Origin: Streptomyces longispororuber
GTDB lineage: Bacteria > Actinomycetota > Actinomycetes > Streptomycetales > Streptomycetaceae
Assembly: GCF_024448165.1 (NCBI RefSeq)
Contig: NZ_JAMOLN010000078.1
Span: 1-40,191 of the forward strand
DNA: 40,191 bases
Reading direction: 5' to 3'
This document shows positions 1 to 8,010 of the stretch, in pieces. The notes under the pieces are model-generated. The model did not search any database. It saw only the letters and a program-made list of their open reading frames with translations, and was not told the DNA's origin. Position 1 is the stretch's first letter; each line of letters opens with the position of its first letter. The translations under genes were made by a program, and so were the position numbers.

Positions 1-690
1 CCGCCGTCGGCCACCGCGCTTCCGGAAACCGTCGGCACCCTCAGCGTCAGCGCCCGCCGGATCACGCCGGGCGGCGCGTACGACGGTGGCGGCGACGTGC
101 ACGGCGTCGTCGACACGCCCTTCGGCACCCGGCTGCTCATCGGCGACGTGATGGGCAAGGGCCCCGAACTGTCCCGCACCGCCGACGCCTTGCTGCACGC
201 CTGGCGCGAAACCGCCGCGCAGCAGCGGTCGTTGGAGGTCCTCGCCGTGCGGCTGCACACGCTCGTCGCGCACTCGGACGAGCCCGACCGGTTCATCACG
301 GCGACCCTCGTCACCATCGCGCCGGACGGCTCCGCCGAACTCGTCTGCTGCGGCCATCCCCCGCCGCTTCTCATCCGCGGCGGCGGCGCGGTCCCGGCCG
401 CGGTGCCCGCACCGGCGCCGCCGCTCGGACTGCTCGACCTCGCCCAGGGCTGGTGCGCGGCCCAGCCGATACCCAGGACCGCCTGGGACCGCATGCTCCT
501 GCACACGGACGGCGTCACCGAGGCCCGGGACGCCACCGGCACCTTCTACCCGCTCGCCGAGCGCGCCGCCGAGATCAGCACGGTACCGCTCGCCTCCTTC
601 ACCGCCGGCCTCGCCGCCGACCTGCTGCACCACGCCCAGGGCCGCCTCCAGGACGACGCCTCGCTCCTCGCGGTGGAGGCGGCGGCCTAG
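1..690 (+). CDS. PP2C-family (SpoIIE/RsbU-type) serine phosphatase, 3' part
   Basis: The reading frame is open from base 1, so the N-terminus, and any sensor domain it carries, lies outside the window. The visible 229 residues are a PP2C/SpoIIE phosphatase domain, the type that dephosphorylates anti-sigma-factor antagonists in actinobacteria. The metal-binding set looks intact: GGD near residue 32, GDVMGKG about 20 residues later, TDG in LLHTDGVTEARD, and the closing DD in QDDAS. The family usually has GGDWYD or GGDLYE at the first site; here it is GGDVHG, but the first aspartate is kept. The gene ends in a palindromic element and a strong hairpin and converges on the LysR gene. Its partner anti-anti-sigma factor is not in view. 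The domain call is secure; the substrate is unknown. Confidence 0.9.
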   Translation, partial: PPSATALPETVGTLSVSARRITPGGAYDGGGDVHGVVDTPFGTRLLIGDVMGKGPELSRTADALLHAWRETAAQQRSLEVLAVRLHTLVAHSDEPDRFITATLVTIAPDGSAELVCCGHPPPLLIRGGGAVPAAVPAPAPPLGLLDLAQGWCAAQPIPRTAWDRMLLHTDGVTEARDATGTFYPLAERAAEISTVPLASFTAGLAADLLHHAQGRLQDDASLLAVEAAA

Positions 691-790
691 GGGCTGTCGT
701 CGAACTCCCGTCTGCCCCGCGGCGCCTGGCACGCACCAGACACCGCGGGGCCGCCCTTCGGGCGACGACGGGAGTTCGACGGCAGACCCC
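690..790. repeat. 101-bp palindromic element with long terminal inverted repeats
   Basis: The outer arms 694-712 and 767-785 are inverted copies that match at 18 of 19 positions. With a one-base bulge they extend to 690 and 790 (GGGG against CCCC). Inside are a second pair, CCCCGCGG (715-722) with CCGCGGGG (743-750), a CTGG/CCAG pair (726-729, 736-739), and a small CGCCC-TTC-GGGCG hairpin (752-764). It has no coding capacity and starts on the last base of the phosphatase stop codon. The nested structure suggests a mobile or dispersed palindromic element, or a large transcript-end structure. Only one copy is seen in the window. Confidence 0.6.
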
Positions 791-803
791 AGGGTCTGCC
801 GTC
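778..803. terminator. Bidirectional hairpin terminator
   Basis: A perfect 12-bp stem (778-789 with 792-803) closes on a 2-nt CA loop. It lies between the converging phosphatase and LysR genes and reaches into the LysR stop codon at 802-804. There is no U-tract, as is common for terminators in high-GC actinobacteria. Confidence 0.65.
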
Positions 804-1713
804 AGGCTCCCGTCCGCCCCGCGGCGTCCGGCACGGAGTCCAGGAACGCCGCGGCGGCCGGCGAGCGACGCGTCTCGCTCCACACCAGGCGTTCCTCGCG
901 CACGGGCCCGCCGGCCACCCGCACCACCGCGAGTCCCGGCAGCTGCGGCAGCAGCCGGGACGGCAGCAGCGCGATCCCGAGCCCGCCGCGCACCAGGTCG
1001 GCGAGGAACCCGAGGCCCTTGGCCTCGAACGCCACCTCGCGGCGCAACCCGGCGGCCTGGAACGCCTCGTCGCTCTGCAGCCGCGCCGCGAGCCCCGCGG
1101 GGAAGTCCACCCACTCCTCGCCGGCGAGCCGCTCCAGCGGCACCGGATCGCCGCCCGCCCGGCCCGCCAGCGGATGGTCGGGAGCGACCACCGCGACGTG
1201 CCGGTCGACCACCAGCGTCCGGCTGCCCAGCCCCGGATCGTCCGTGCGGAACGACGGCTGGACGCCCAGGAAGGCCAGATCGAGCTCGCCCTCCCGGACC
1301 CCGCGCACCAGCGCCTCGCTCATCCCGTCGACGAGCCGCATCGTCACCTGCGGATAGCGGTCGTGGTACGCCCGCATCAGGCCCGGCACGTCGACCGCCG
1401 TGACCGTGGCGATCGCCCCCATGGCCAGCCGGCCCCTGATCTCCCCGGTGGCCGCGGCGACTTCCGCCCTGGCCCGCTCCGCTGCTTCCAGCGCCTGCCG
1501 GGCCGCGGGCAGGAACGCCTCGCCCGCGGCGGTGAGCGCCACCCTGCGGCTGGTCCGCTCGAAGAGCCGCGCGCCGAGCTCCTTCTCCAGCTTCCCGATC
1601 TGATGGCTGAGCGCCGACTGCACGACCAGACACCGCTCGGCGGCCCGGGTGAACCCGCCGGTCTCGGCGACGGCGACGACATAGCGCATCTGCTGCAGCT
1701 CCATGCCGTCCAT
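802..1713 (-). CDS. LysR-family transcriptional regulator
   Basis: This 303-residue LysR regulator has an N-terminal winged helix-turn-helix (about residues 5-63: LQQMRYVVAVAETGGFTRAA, then VQSALSHQIGKLEKELGARLFER) and a periplasmic-binding-like effector domain from about residue 92. The length is normal for the family. Two starts are possible: ATG at 1713, preceded by a weak GAAG, or ATG at 1704 (MELQQ), which fits many homologs. It is divergent from an MFS exporter across 72 bp, the usual arrangement in which a LysR protein controls its neighbour and itself. A duplicated ATCGTTGG (1725-1732 and 1756-1763) lies between them. The effector is not predictable from sequence. Confidence 0.92.
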   Translation of the reverse strand: MDGMELQQMRYVVAVAETGGFTRAAERCLVVQSALSHQIGKLEKELGARLFERTSRRVALTAAGEAFLPAARQALEAAERARAEVAAATGEIRGRLAMGAIATVTAVDVPGLMRAYHDRYPQVTMRLVDGMSEALVRGVREGELDLAFLGVQPSFRTDDPGLGSRTLVVDRHVAVVAPDHPLAGRAGGDPVPLERLAGEEWVDFPAGLAARLQSDEAFQAAGLRREVAFEAKGLGFLADLVRGGLGIALLPSRLLPQLPGLAVVRVAGGPVREERLVWSETRRSPAAAAFLDSVPDAAGRTGA

Positions 1714-1785
1714 CGTGCTTCGCGATCGTTGGGATGACAAGGATGTGTTGGACTCATCGTTGGTGGTGGGCGCAGGCTGACTGCC
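1714..1785. promoter_or_regulatory. LysR/MFS divergent promoter region with a direct repeat
   Basis: This 72-bp spacer is relatively AT-rich. It contains a direct repeat ATCGTTGG at 1725-1732 and 1756-1763, spaced 31 bp start to start, or three helical turns. That spacing could suit two LysR dimers bound on one face. No clear T-N11-A palindrome stands out, so the site assignment is tentative. Confidence 0.4.
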
Positions 1786-3003
1786 ATGACACAGACGGGA
1801 ATTCGGCCGGGAACGGCCCAGCAGCAGCCGACGACTCCGAGCGGCGCCACCGACCCCCGCAGGAGCCTGCTCCTCCTCATGGCCGTCGCCACCGGCCTGT
1901 CCTGCGCCGGCAACTACGTGGCCCAGCCGCTGCTCGACCTGATCTCCCGGGACCTGCACCTCGGCAGCGTCCTCGCGGGCCTCATGGTCACCGCGTCGCA
2001 GGCCGGATACGCGCTCGGCCTGATGCTCCTGATCCCGCTCGGCGACGTGATGGACCGCCGCAGGCTCACCGTGCTGCTGTTCTCCGCCACCGCGCTCTTC
2101 CTCACCGTCTCCGCGCTGGCACCCAGCGGCCCCGTCCTCCTCGTGGGCACGGTCCTCGCCGCCCTCACCTCGGTCGGCGCCCAGGTCATCGTCGCCCACG
2201 CCGCCGCCCTCGCCTCCGCCGACACCCGCGGCCGGGTCGTCGCCGTCGTCATGTCGGGCGTCCTGCTCGGCGGACTGCTGGCCCGCACCGCCGCGGGCGG
2301 ACTGTCCGAACTGGGCGGCTGGCGCACCGCGTACTGGGTCCTCGCCGTGCTCATGGCGGTCGCCGCCGTCGTCCTGCACCGCAAGCTGCCCCAGCTCGCG
2401 GTCACCGCGGAACTCCGCTACCCGGCCCTGCTCCGCTCCACGCTCGCCCTGCTGCGCGAGGAGCCGGTGCTGCGCCGCCGCGCCCTGCTCGGTGCCCTCT
2501 CTCTCGCCTCGTACAGCGTCCAGCTCACCGCGCTCACCTTCCTGCTGTCGGGCTCCCCCTACCACTGGTCCGCGCCCGCCATCGGCCTGTTCGGCCTGGT
2601 CGGAGCCGTGGGCGTGGTGACGATGACCTTCGCGGCCCGGCTCGGCGACCGCGGGCACGCACAGAAGGTCACCGGTGGCGGGGCCGCCCTGCTGGTCACC
2701 GGCTGGCTGCTGCTGCTCGCCGGGCAGAGCTCCCTGCTCTGGCTCGCGATCGGCGTCGTCGTCCTCAACGTCGGGCAGCAGGCCGTCCTCAACAGCAGCC
2801 AGACCGTGCTGTACGCACTGCGCCCCGAGGCCCGCAGCCGCATCAACTCCGCGTTCATGACGAGCTTCTTCCTCGGCGGCGCGATCGGTTCCGCGCTCGC
2901 CGCCGTCGTCTGGGCCGCCGCCGGCTGGACCGGCGTGAGCACCCTGGGCGCGGCCCTCGCCGCGGGCGCCCTCACCGTCTGGGCCTGGGAACGCACCCGC
3001 TGA
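1786..3003 (+). CDS. MFS transporter, DHA1/AraJ-like exporter
   Basis: This is a 405-residue, 12-helix major facilitator protein of the DHA1 drug/sugar efflux group. The first helix region holds the N-Y-V-A-Q-P-L-L stretch typical of AraJ/YnfM-like members. The loop between helices 2 and 3 has GDVMDRRR, the MFS motif A (G-x-x-x-D-R-x-G/R-R). Helices continue evenly to the C-terminus, ending in ...WAWERTR. The ATG at 1786 has only a weak AGG upstream. It is divergent from the LysR gene and 63 bp upstream of the NAD(P)-binding protein, so the two probably share a transcript under LysR control. The substrate is unknown. Confidence 0.88.
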   Translation: MTQTGIRPGTAQQQPTTPSGATDPRRSLLLLMAVATGLSCAGNYVAQPLLDLISRDLHLGSVLAGLMVTASQAGYALGLMLLIPLGDVMDRRRLTVLLFSATALFLTVSALAPSGPVLLVGTVLAALTSVGAQVIVAHAAALASADTRGRVVAVVMSGVLLGGLLARTAAGGLSELGGWRTAYWVLAVLMAVAAVVLHRKLPQLAVTAELRYPALLRSTLALLREEPVLRRRALLGALSLASYSVQLTALTFLLSGSPYHWSAPAIGLFGLVGAVGVVTMTFAARLGDRGHAQKVTGGGAALLVTGWLLLLAGQSSLLWLAIGVVVLNVGQQAVLNSSQTVLYALRPEARSRINSAFMTSFFLGGAIGSALAAVVWAAAGWTGVSTLGAALAAGALTVWAWERTR

Positions 3004-3066
3004 CCCCGGCCCCGTTGTCCCGCCCGATTCCCGTCGTCCCCCCATCGATCACAAGGAGCGTCACCC

Positions 3067-3705
3067 ATGAACATCACCGTCTTCGGAGCCGCCGGAAACG
3101 TCGGACGTCGCGTCGTCGCCGAGGCACTCGCCCGCGGCCACCGGGTCACCGCGGTCGTCCGCGACCCGGCCCGCGCCACGGACCTGCCCGCAGGCGCCAC
3201 GCCGCGGACCGGCGACGCCGCGGACCCGCGGTCCGTCGCCGCCCTCGCCGCGGGCCAGGACCTGGTCGTCTCCGCGACCCGCCCGGCACCCGGCAGAGAA
3301 CCCGAACTCGTCGCCGCCACCGAGGCGTTGCTGAGCGGACTGCACGCCACCGGAGTGCGGCTGCTGCTCGTCGGCGGCGCCGCGGGCCTCACCGTGCCGG
3401 GCACCGGCACGAGCCTCGTCGACGCCCCCGGCTTCCCGGATCTCCTGCGGCCCATCGCCCTCGCCTGCAACGCACAGTACGAGGCCCTGCTTGCCACGGC
3501 CCGCGACGTCGACTGGGCCTACGCCGCGCCGGCGGCCGAACTGGAGCCGGGCGTGCGCACCGGGTCCTACCGGCTCGGCGCCGACGAACTGGTCGTCGAC
3601 GCCGACGGCGTCTCGGCGATCTCCATGGAGGACTTCGCGCTGGCCCTGCTCGACGAGGCCGAGCGGCCCAAGCACCACCGGGCCCGGTTCACCGCGGCGT
3701 ACTGA
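3067..3705 (+). CDS. NAD(P)H-binding atypical SDR (NmrA/epimerase-like)
   Basis: This 212-residue single-domain Rossmann protein starts MNITVFGAAGNVGRRVV, with the glycine-rich G-x-x-G-x-x-G nucleotide motif at residues 7-13. It belongs to the atypical SDR group that includes NmrA-like redox sensors and NAD(P)H-dependent quinone or flavin reductases. No classical Tyr-x-x-x-Lys pair is visible, as is usual in this group. A strong AAGGAG at 3053-3058 supports the start. It follows the MFS gene with a 63-bp gap and is probably co-transcribed with it, a common pairing for electrophile or xenobiotic defence in Streptomyces. A specific reaction cannot be assigned. Confidence 0.82.
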   Translation: MNITVFGAAGNVGRRVVAEALARGHRVTAVVRDPARATDLPAGATPRTGDAADPRSVAALAAGQDLVVSATRPAPGREPELVAATEALLSGLHATGVRLLLVGGAAGLTVPGTGTSLVDAPGFPDLLRPIALACNAQYEALLATARDVDWAYAAPAAELEPGVRTGSYRLGADELVVDADGVSAISMEDFALALLDEAERPKHHRARFTAAY

Positions 3706-3807
3706 ACGCCCCGCCCGCCCCGCCTGTCCGACGGCCTGTTTGACCTCGGGCAGGAGGGGCAGCCGGTGGGGGACCGCACCGGCCCCGACGAGAAGGAGCC
3801 CGTATCC

Positions 3808-4068
3808 ATGCTGCTGGCCCACCCCGCCGTGCTGACCGATCTGGTCCGCCAGTACGAGACGCTCAGCACGCTCGACGCGGCGGGCGGCCGCCCGGACGCC
3901 AGGCGCCGCATGGCGGACATCGCCTACTCGCTCTGCGTCGCCACCGGCACCGGTGACGTCGACGCGGCCCTCGTCGCGGCCCGGCACCGGCTGCCCGGCG
4001 CGCGGGTCCACGACGACTCGCTGATCAGGGCGCGGCCCCGGCCGTCAGGGGTACGACACCACCGTTGA
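3808..4068 (+). CDS. DUF5133-type small protein
   Basis: This 86-residue protein begins MLLAHPAVLTDLVRQYE and continues with a helical pattern, an RRRMADIAYSLCVATGT segment and ...RHRLPGARVHDDSL. It matches my memory of the Streptomyces DUF5133 family in length and motif order; the function of that family is unknown. I chose ATG 3808 over an upstream GTG because AGAAGGAG at 3791-3798 is ideally spaced. The last 24 bases overlap the 3' end of the converging GH55 gene. The C-terminal tail after DDSL (IRARPRPSGVRHHR) is basic and may be an extension created by loss of an earlier stop. Confidence 0.7.
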   Translation: MLLAHPAVLTDLVRQYETLSTLDAAGGRPDARRRMADIAYSLCVATGTGDVDAALVAARHRLPGARVHDDSLIRARPRPSGVRHHR

Positions 4069-5838
4069 CGGCACGGTCGAGGTGCCCGACGTGGCGGCCC
4101 CGATGTCGTTGACGACGTGCTCGTACTGGCCCTGGCCGCCCAGGGACACGACCAGCAGGTCGTGGAACTTCACCCCGGGCGTGTTCGGTGCGGCGAACCC
4201 GTGTCCCTGGACGATCGTCGGGTCCACGTTGTAGTAGCAGTACGAGCCGAGTCCCCAGCCCTCGTGCGTCGTCACGGAGTCGGCGACCTTGTAGGCGGCG
4301 AAGCCCTTGGTGTTCCCGTTCTGGATCGCCGCCTGGTTCGGCGCGTCGTACGCCTTCTCGTTCTGGAAGAAGATCGTGCGCCCGCGCTCGCCGTTCCACT
4401 GCACGTCGTACTTGTTGAAGTGCTCCACGAACAGGCCCGTGGCGAGCACGTCGTCGCCGTTGACGACGACGCCGTAGTCGGCGCGGTTGGTCTCCCAGCC
4501 GACGCCGTCGCCGTGGTCGGCGCGCCACACCCAGGTGTGGTCGACGATGGTGTGCCGTGCGTTGATCACCATGCTGGTGGTCGCCTTGCCCGCGCCCGCG
4601 CCGCCGATCCGCACGAAGACGTCCTGCACGGTGATCGGGTCGGCGGAGTGGTCGGCGGAGGCGCCCTGCGGGCCGACCTCGATCAGGGTGGCGGAGTTGA
4701 CGGTCCCCGCGTCGACGAGGAACCCGGCGAGCCGCACCCCGTCCACGTCGGCGACCTGCACCGCGGTCGCCCCGCCGTCCGGCACGAGGGTCGCGTAGCC
4801 GAGGCCGAGGACGACCGTGCCCGCCCGGTCCACCCGGACCGGCGCGTCCAGGTGGTAGACGCCGGGCGTCAGCAGGAGGTGGAGGCCCTGGCCGAGCGCC
4901 GCGTTGAGGGTGGCGGCGCTGTCGCCGGGCTTGGCCACGTAGAACTGGTCCAGCGGGAGCGAGGTGCCGCGCGGGGTGCCGTTGCCCCAGGTCGTGCCGC
5001 GGGCGTTCGTCCGCTTCTCCGGCAGGAAGACCTTGTAGTCGGCGCCGTCCAGGTACAGGAAGGGCTTCTCGCGGGAGACCGGCGTCGTGTCGAGGGTGGT
5101 GTACGGCGGGTCGGGGAAGCTCTGCGCGGGAGCGCCCTCGACACCGGAGAAGACCATGTTCCAGACGGCGTTGAGCCAGCCGCCCACCGACGAGTCGCGG
5201 GTGTACCACTGCTGCTGCGAGTACGGTCCGACGCTGCCGTCGATGCGGCTGTCGGCGATGTAGCCGCCGCTGGCCCAGCCGTAGCCGTCGGGCGAGAGGT
5301 TGAGTCCGCCACGCACGTGCATCCGGCGGAACGGGGCGGCCTGGGCGACCGCCCACCGGTTGGTCCCGTTCACCGGGACCAGCGCCAGGTTCTCCGCCGA
5401 ACGCCAGAAGTTCTGCGTGGCGTTGCCGTTGAACCAGCCCGCGTCGACCGTCACGTCCCCGTTGATCGTGGTGTCGTCGGGGGAGAGGCCGAGCCCGGAT
5501 ATCGAGGTGTAGAAGCCCAGTTGGGCGTTGAGCCCGTTGTAGGTGCCGGGCTTGAAGAGCAGCTGGTAGCGGCCGGCGCCGAACTGCGCCGACTCCTGCT
5601 GCTTGAAGACCTCGTCCAGCTTGGCCTGGATGCCGGGTGTGGACGGGTCGAACACGATCACGTTGGGGCCGAGGTCGCCGCCGCCGGCCAGCGCCTTGCG
5701 GGGCTTGGCGGCGGCGGGCGCCGCGGGCGCGGCCGACGCGGTGGCCGCGCCGAGGGCGGGCAGGACCGCGGACGCGGCGGCCGCGCCGAGGACTCGGCGT
5801 CGGGACAGTCGGGACAGGGGCGTGGGGAGGTGGGGCAC
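4045..5838 (-). CDS. Secreted GH55 exo-beta-1,3-glucanase (laminarinase)
   Basis: This 597-residue exported enzyme strongly resembles the Streptomyces GH55 laminarinase SacteLam55A as I recall it. GH55 enzymes release glucose from the non-reducing ends of beta-1,3-glucan using two tandem beta-helix domains. The N-terminus holds a twin-arginine signal (SRRRVLGAAAAS, about residues 12-23) followed by an Ala-rich h-region and an Ala-x-Ala cleavage site, so folded export by Tat is expected. Conserved stretches include NATQNFWRSAEN, QQWYTRDSSVGGW, HTWVWRADHGDGVGWE and THEGWGLGSYCYYN. It is divergent from the GH16 glucanase. A CebR-like operator (5878-5891) lies just downstream of the predicted promoter. 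Its 3' end overlaps the DUF5133 gene. The family call is secure; the exo mode comes from family knowledge. Confidence 0.9.
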   Translation of the reverse strand: MPHLPTPLSRLSRRRVLGAAAASAVLPALGAATASAAPAAPAAAKPRKALAGGGDLGPNVIVFDPSTPGIQAKLDEVFKQQESAQFGAGRYQLLFKPGTYNGLNAQLGFYTSISGLGLSPDDTTINGDVTVDAGWFNGNATQNFWRSAENLALVPVNGTNRWAVAQAAPFRRMHVRGGLNLSPDGYGWASGGYIADSRIDGSVGPYSQQQWYTRDSSVGGWLNAVWNMVFSGVEGAPAQSFPDPPYTTLDTTPVSREKPFLYLDGADYKVFLPEKRTNARGTTWGNGTPRGTSLPLDQFYVAKPGDSAATLNAALGQGLHLLLTPGVYHLDAPVRVDRAGTVVLGLGYATLVPDGGATAVQVADVDGVRLAGFLVDAGTVNSATLIEVGPQGASADHSADPITVQDVFVRIGGAGAGKATTSMVINARHTIVDHTWVWRADHGDGVGWETNRADYGVVVNGDDVLATGLFVEHFNKYDVQWNGERGRTIFFQNEKAYDAPNQAAIQNGNTKGFAAYKVADSVTTHEGWGLGSYCYYNVDPTIVQGHGFAAPNTPGVKFHDLLVVSLGGQGQYEHVVNDIGAATSGTSTVPSTVVSYP

Positions 5839-5877
5839 AGCGGCTCTCCTGGTTCATGAAGTGAACGAGTGGGGGTG

Positions 5878-5891
5878 TGGGAGCGCTCTCC
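5878..5891 (-). promoter_or_regulatory. CebR-like operator upstream of the GH55 gene
   Basis: TGGGAGCGCTCTCC matches 12 of 14 positions of the known Streptomyces CebR palindrome TGGGAGCGCTCCCA. It lies 40 bp upstream of the GH55 start and directly after the predicted -10 of that gene, an effective repressor position. CebR is a LacI-family repressor released by cellobiose or cellotriose; no CebR gene is in this window. Confidence 0.7.
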
Positions 5892-5900
5892 TGGCGACGC

Positions 5901-5929
5901 ATGCTTCAGGTGTGTGAATCGAGCGTCAA
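5901..5929 (-). promoter_or_regulatory. Predicted promoter of the GH55 gene
   Basis: On the minus strand, TTGACG (5924-5929) is followed after 17 bp by AAGCAT (5901-5906). The -35 is good and the -10 weak. The expected start near 5894 would place the CebR-like site at about +3 to +16. Confidence 0.45.
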
Positions 5930-6015
5930 GAGTTGTGACGGAAGTTCGCGAGAATCCAGGGGACTGAGTGTCAATAAATCGCCCGTAACGGCCAGTTGGG
6001 ACTTCAGGAAGTTAT

Positions 6016-6029
6016 GGAAAGCGATTTCT
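6016..6029 (+). promoter_or_regulatory. LacI-family operator-like palindrome
   Basis: GGAAAGCGATTTCT fits the general LacI/cre-type consensus TGWAARCGYTWNCW at 12 of 14 positions. It lies between the two divergent glucanase promoters, upstream of the GH16 -35. A second LacI-type regulator could act here. Confidence 0.35.
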
Positions 6030-6053
6030 TCGCCCTCGCCCCACCGGCCCCCG

Positions 6054-6082
6054 TTGACACGCGAGGGGCCGCCCTCTACGTT
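6054..6082 (+). promoter_or_regulatory. Predicted promoter of the GH16 gene
   Basis: A perfect TTGACA (6054-6059) is followed after 17 bp by TACGTT (6077-6082). The expected start is near 6089, the first base of the second CebR-like box. Confidence 0.6.
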
Positions 6083-6088
6083 CCGCCA

Positions 6089-6102
6089 CCGGAGCGCTCT
6101 CC
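6089..6102 (+). promoter_or_regulatory. CebR-like operator upstream of the GH16 gene
   Basis: CCGGAGCGCTCTCC matches 10 of 14 positions of the CebR palindrome, with the GGAGCGCTC core intact. It shares GGAGCGCTCTCC exactly with the GH55-side site. It begins at the predicted transcription start and ends 26 bp before the ATG. Confidence 0.6.
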
Positions 6103-6128
6103 TTCCGTCACGTCGTGAAGGAGACGCC

Positions 6129-7985
6129 ATGCGCCGCCCCCTCCTCCTGCTCAGCATCACCGCGACCCTGGCCGCCCTGGCCACCTCACTCGCCCCTCCG
6201 GCCGCCGCGGCGGCCCCCGACTGGAACACCGACCTGGCGGCGGCCGCGTACGCCGCCGACCCCGCGTCCGTCACCGCGTCCGGCAGCGAGAACGCCGCCA
6301 CCGGACCCGGTGAGGCGGTCGACGCCGACCCGGACTCCCGCTGGTCCAGCGAGAGTTCGGACTCGGCATGGCTGCGCGTCGACCTCGGCGCGACCGTGCG
6401 CGTCGACCGCGTGACCCTCGACTGGGAGGCCGCCTACGGCAAGCAGTACGTCCTGGAGGTCTCGAAGAACGGCACCGACTGGCAGCCCTTCTACACGGAG
6501 GACGCCGGCACCGGCGGCAGCGTCACCGCGCACACCTACCCGCAGGAGGTGACCGGCCGCTACGTCCGCCTGCGCGGCGTCGAACGCGCCACGCCCTACG
6601 GGTACTCCCTGTACTCGTTCAAGGTCTACGGCGGCACGCCCGCCCCCGCCTCGACGACCCGCACCAACCTCGCCCTGCACCACCCCGCGTACAGCAACTA
6701 CTACCAACACGCCGGGAACTCACCGGCGTTCGTCACCGACGGCGGCAGACCCGCCGACCTCAAGGCCGACCAGAGCCGCTGGTCGAGCGACTGGAACGCG
6801 GACCGCTGGGTCGCCGTCGACCTGGGCGCGACCTCGACCATCGACACCGTCGACCTGTACTGGGAGGCCGCCTACGCCGTCGACTACGAACTCCAGGTGT
6901 CCGACGACAACAGGACCTGGCGCACCGTGTACCGGCCGAGCGCCGACGACGTGGCCGCCCGGCGCGCCGACATCAAGTCCCCGGGCGAGGCGGCCGGCCG
7001 CCGCGACACCGTGAAGCTGCCCACCCCCGCCACCGGCCGCTACGTCCGCATGCTCGGCAAGGAGCGCCGCTCCTTCTACAACCCGGCCCCGGCCACCGCC
7101 CAGTTCGGCTACTCCCTCTACGAGTTCGAGGTGTGGGGCACCGGGGGAAGCGCGGACGCCGCCTACCCGGCGCTGCCGGGCGAGCAGTCGGGGGCGTACC
7201 GCACGACGTTCTTCGACGACTTCACCGGTGGCGCGCTCGACCGCGCCAAGTGGCGGGTGGTCAGGACCGGTTCGGAGATGGGGCCGGTCAACGGCGAGTC
7301 CCAGGCGTACGTCGACTCCACCGACACCGTCCGCACGGAGAACGGCAGCCTGGTCCTCGCCGCGAAGTACTGCAAGGGCTGCACGCAGGCGGGTGGTGGC
7401 ACCTACGACTTCACGTCGGGGCGCATCGACACCCACACCAAGCTCGACTTCCGGTACGGGAAGGTGAGCGCGCGGATGAAACTGCCGGTGGGGGACGGGT
7501 TCTGGCCTGCCTTCTGGCTGCTCGGCAGCGACGTCGACGACCCGTCCGTGTCCTGGCCGGCCTCCGGCGAGACGGACATCATGGAGAACATCGGCTACGG
7601 CGACTGGACCAGCACCTCGCTGCACGGCCCCGGCTACTCGGCCGACGGCAACATCGGCGCGCTCCAGCACTATCCCGACGGCGGCCGCGCCGACCAGTGG
7701 CACACCTACGCGGTGGAGTGGACGCCGACCGGGATGCGCTTCACCGTCGACGACAAGCTCGTGCAGTACACCTCCCGCACCAAGCTGGAGTCCACGCGCG
7801 GCCAGTGGGTCTTCGACCACGACCAGTACCTGATCCTCAACCTCGCGCTCGGCGGCGCCTACCCGGCCGGCTGGAACAAGGTCACCCAGCCGTACTGGGG
7901 CCTGCCGCAGTCCAGCGTCGACGCGGTCGCCCGCGGCGGCGTGCGGGCGGACGTCGACTGGGTGCGCGTGGAGCAGAAGGGCTGA
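6129..7985 (+). CDS. Secreted GH16 endo-beta-1,3-glucanase with two F5/8C (CBM32-like) domains
   Basis: This is a 618-residue secreted enzyme. A Sec signal peptide (MRRPLLLLSITATLAALATS...AAAAAP, about 1-29) is followed by two F5/8 type C/CBM32-like discoidin domains (about 40-175 and 183-345), each with DSRWSS- or QSRWSSDW-type and YVRxxG motifs. A C-terminal GH16 domain runs from about 365 to 618. The GH16 signature E-T-D-I-M-E is present, giving nucleophile Glu481 and acid/base Glu486, and GDGFWPAFWLLG is also conserved. These domains together predict an endo-beta-1,3-glucanase that binds and cuts fungal or algal glucan. GAAGGAG just before ATG 6129 fixes the start. Shared regulation with the divergent GH55 fits endo/exo synergy on laminarin. 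Confidence 0.92.
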   Translation: MRRPLLLLSITATLAALATSLAPPAAAAAPDWNTDLAAAAYAADPASVTASGSENAATGPGEAVDADPDSRWSSESSDSAWLRVDLGATVRVDRVTLDWEAAYGKQYVLEVSKNGTDWQPFYTEDAGTGGSVTAHTYPQEVTGRYVRLRGVERATPYGYSLYSFKVYGGTPAPASTTRTNLALHHPAYSNYYQHAGNSPAFVTDGGRPADLKADQSRWSSDWNADRWVAVDLGATSTIDTVDLYWEAAYAVDYELQVSDDNRTWRTVYRPSADDVAARRADIKSPGEAAGRRDTVKLPTPATGRYVRMLGKERRSFYNPAPATAQFGYSLYEFEVWGTGGSADAAYPALPGEQSGAYRTTFFDDFTGGALDRAKWRVVRTGSEMGPVNGESQAYVDSTDTVRTENGSLVLAAKYCKGCTQAGGGTYDFTSGRIDTHTKLDFRYGKVSARMKLPVGDGFWPAFWLLGSDVDDPSVSWPASGETDIMENIGYGDWTSTSLHGPGYSADGNIGALQHYPDGGRADQWHTYAVEWTPTGMRFTVDDKLVQYTSRTKLESTRGQWVFDHDQYLILNLALGGAYPAGWNKVTQPYWGLPQSSVDAVARGGVRADVDWVRVEQKG

Positions 7986-8010
7986 CGGGACCGGACGGGG
8001 CCGGGTGGGG

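Noticed and set aside
5877..6128. In-frame N-terminal extension of the GH16 gene
   Set aside because: It would run through the promoter and both downstream operators. The signal peptide and ribosome site place the start at 6129.
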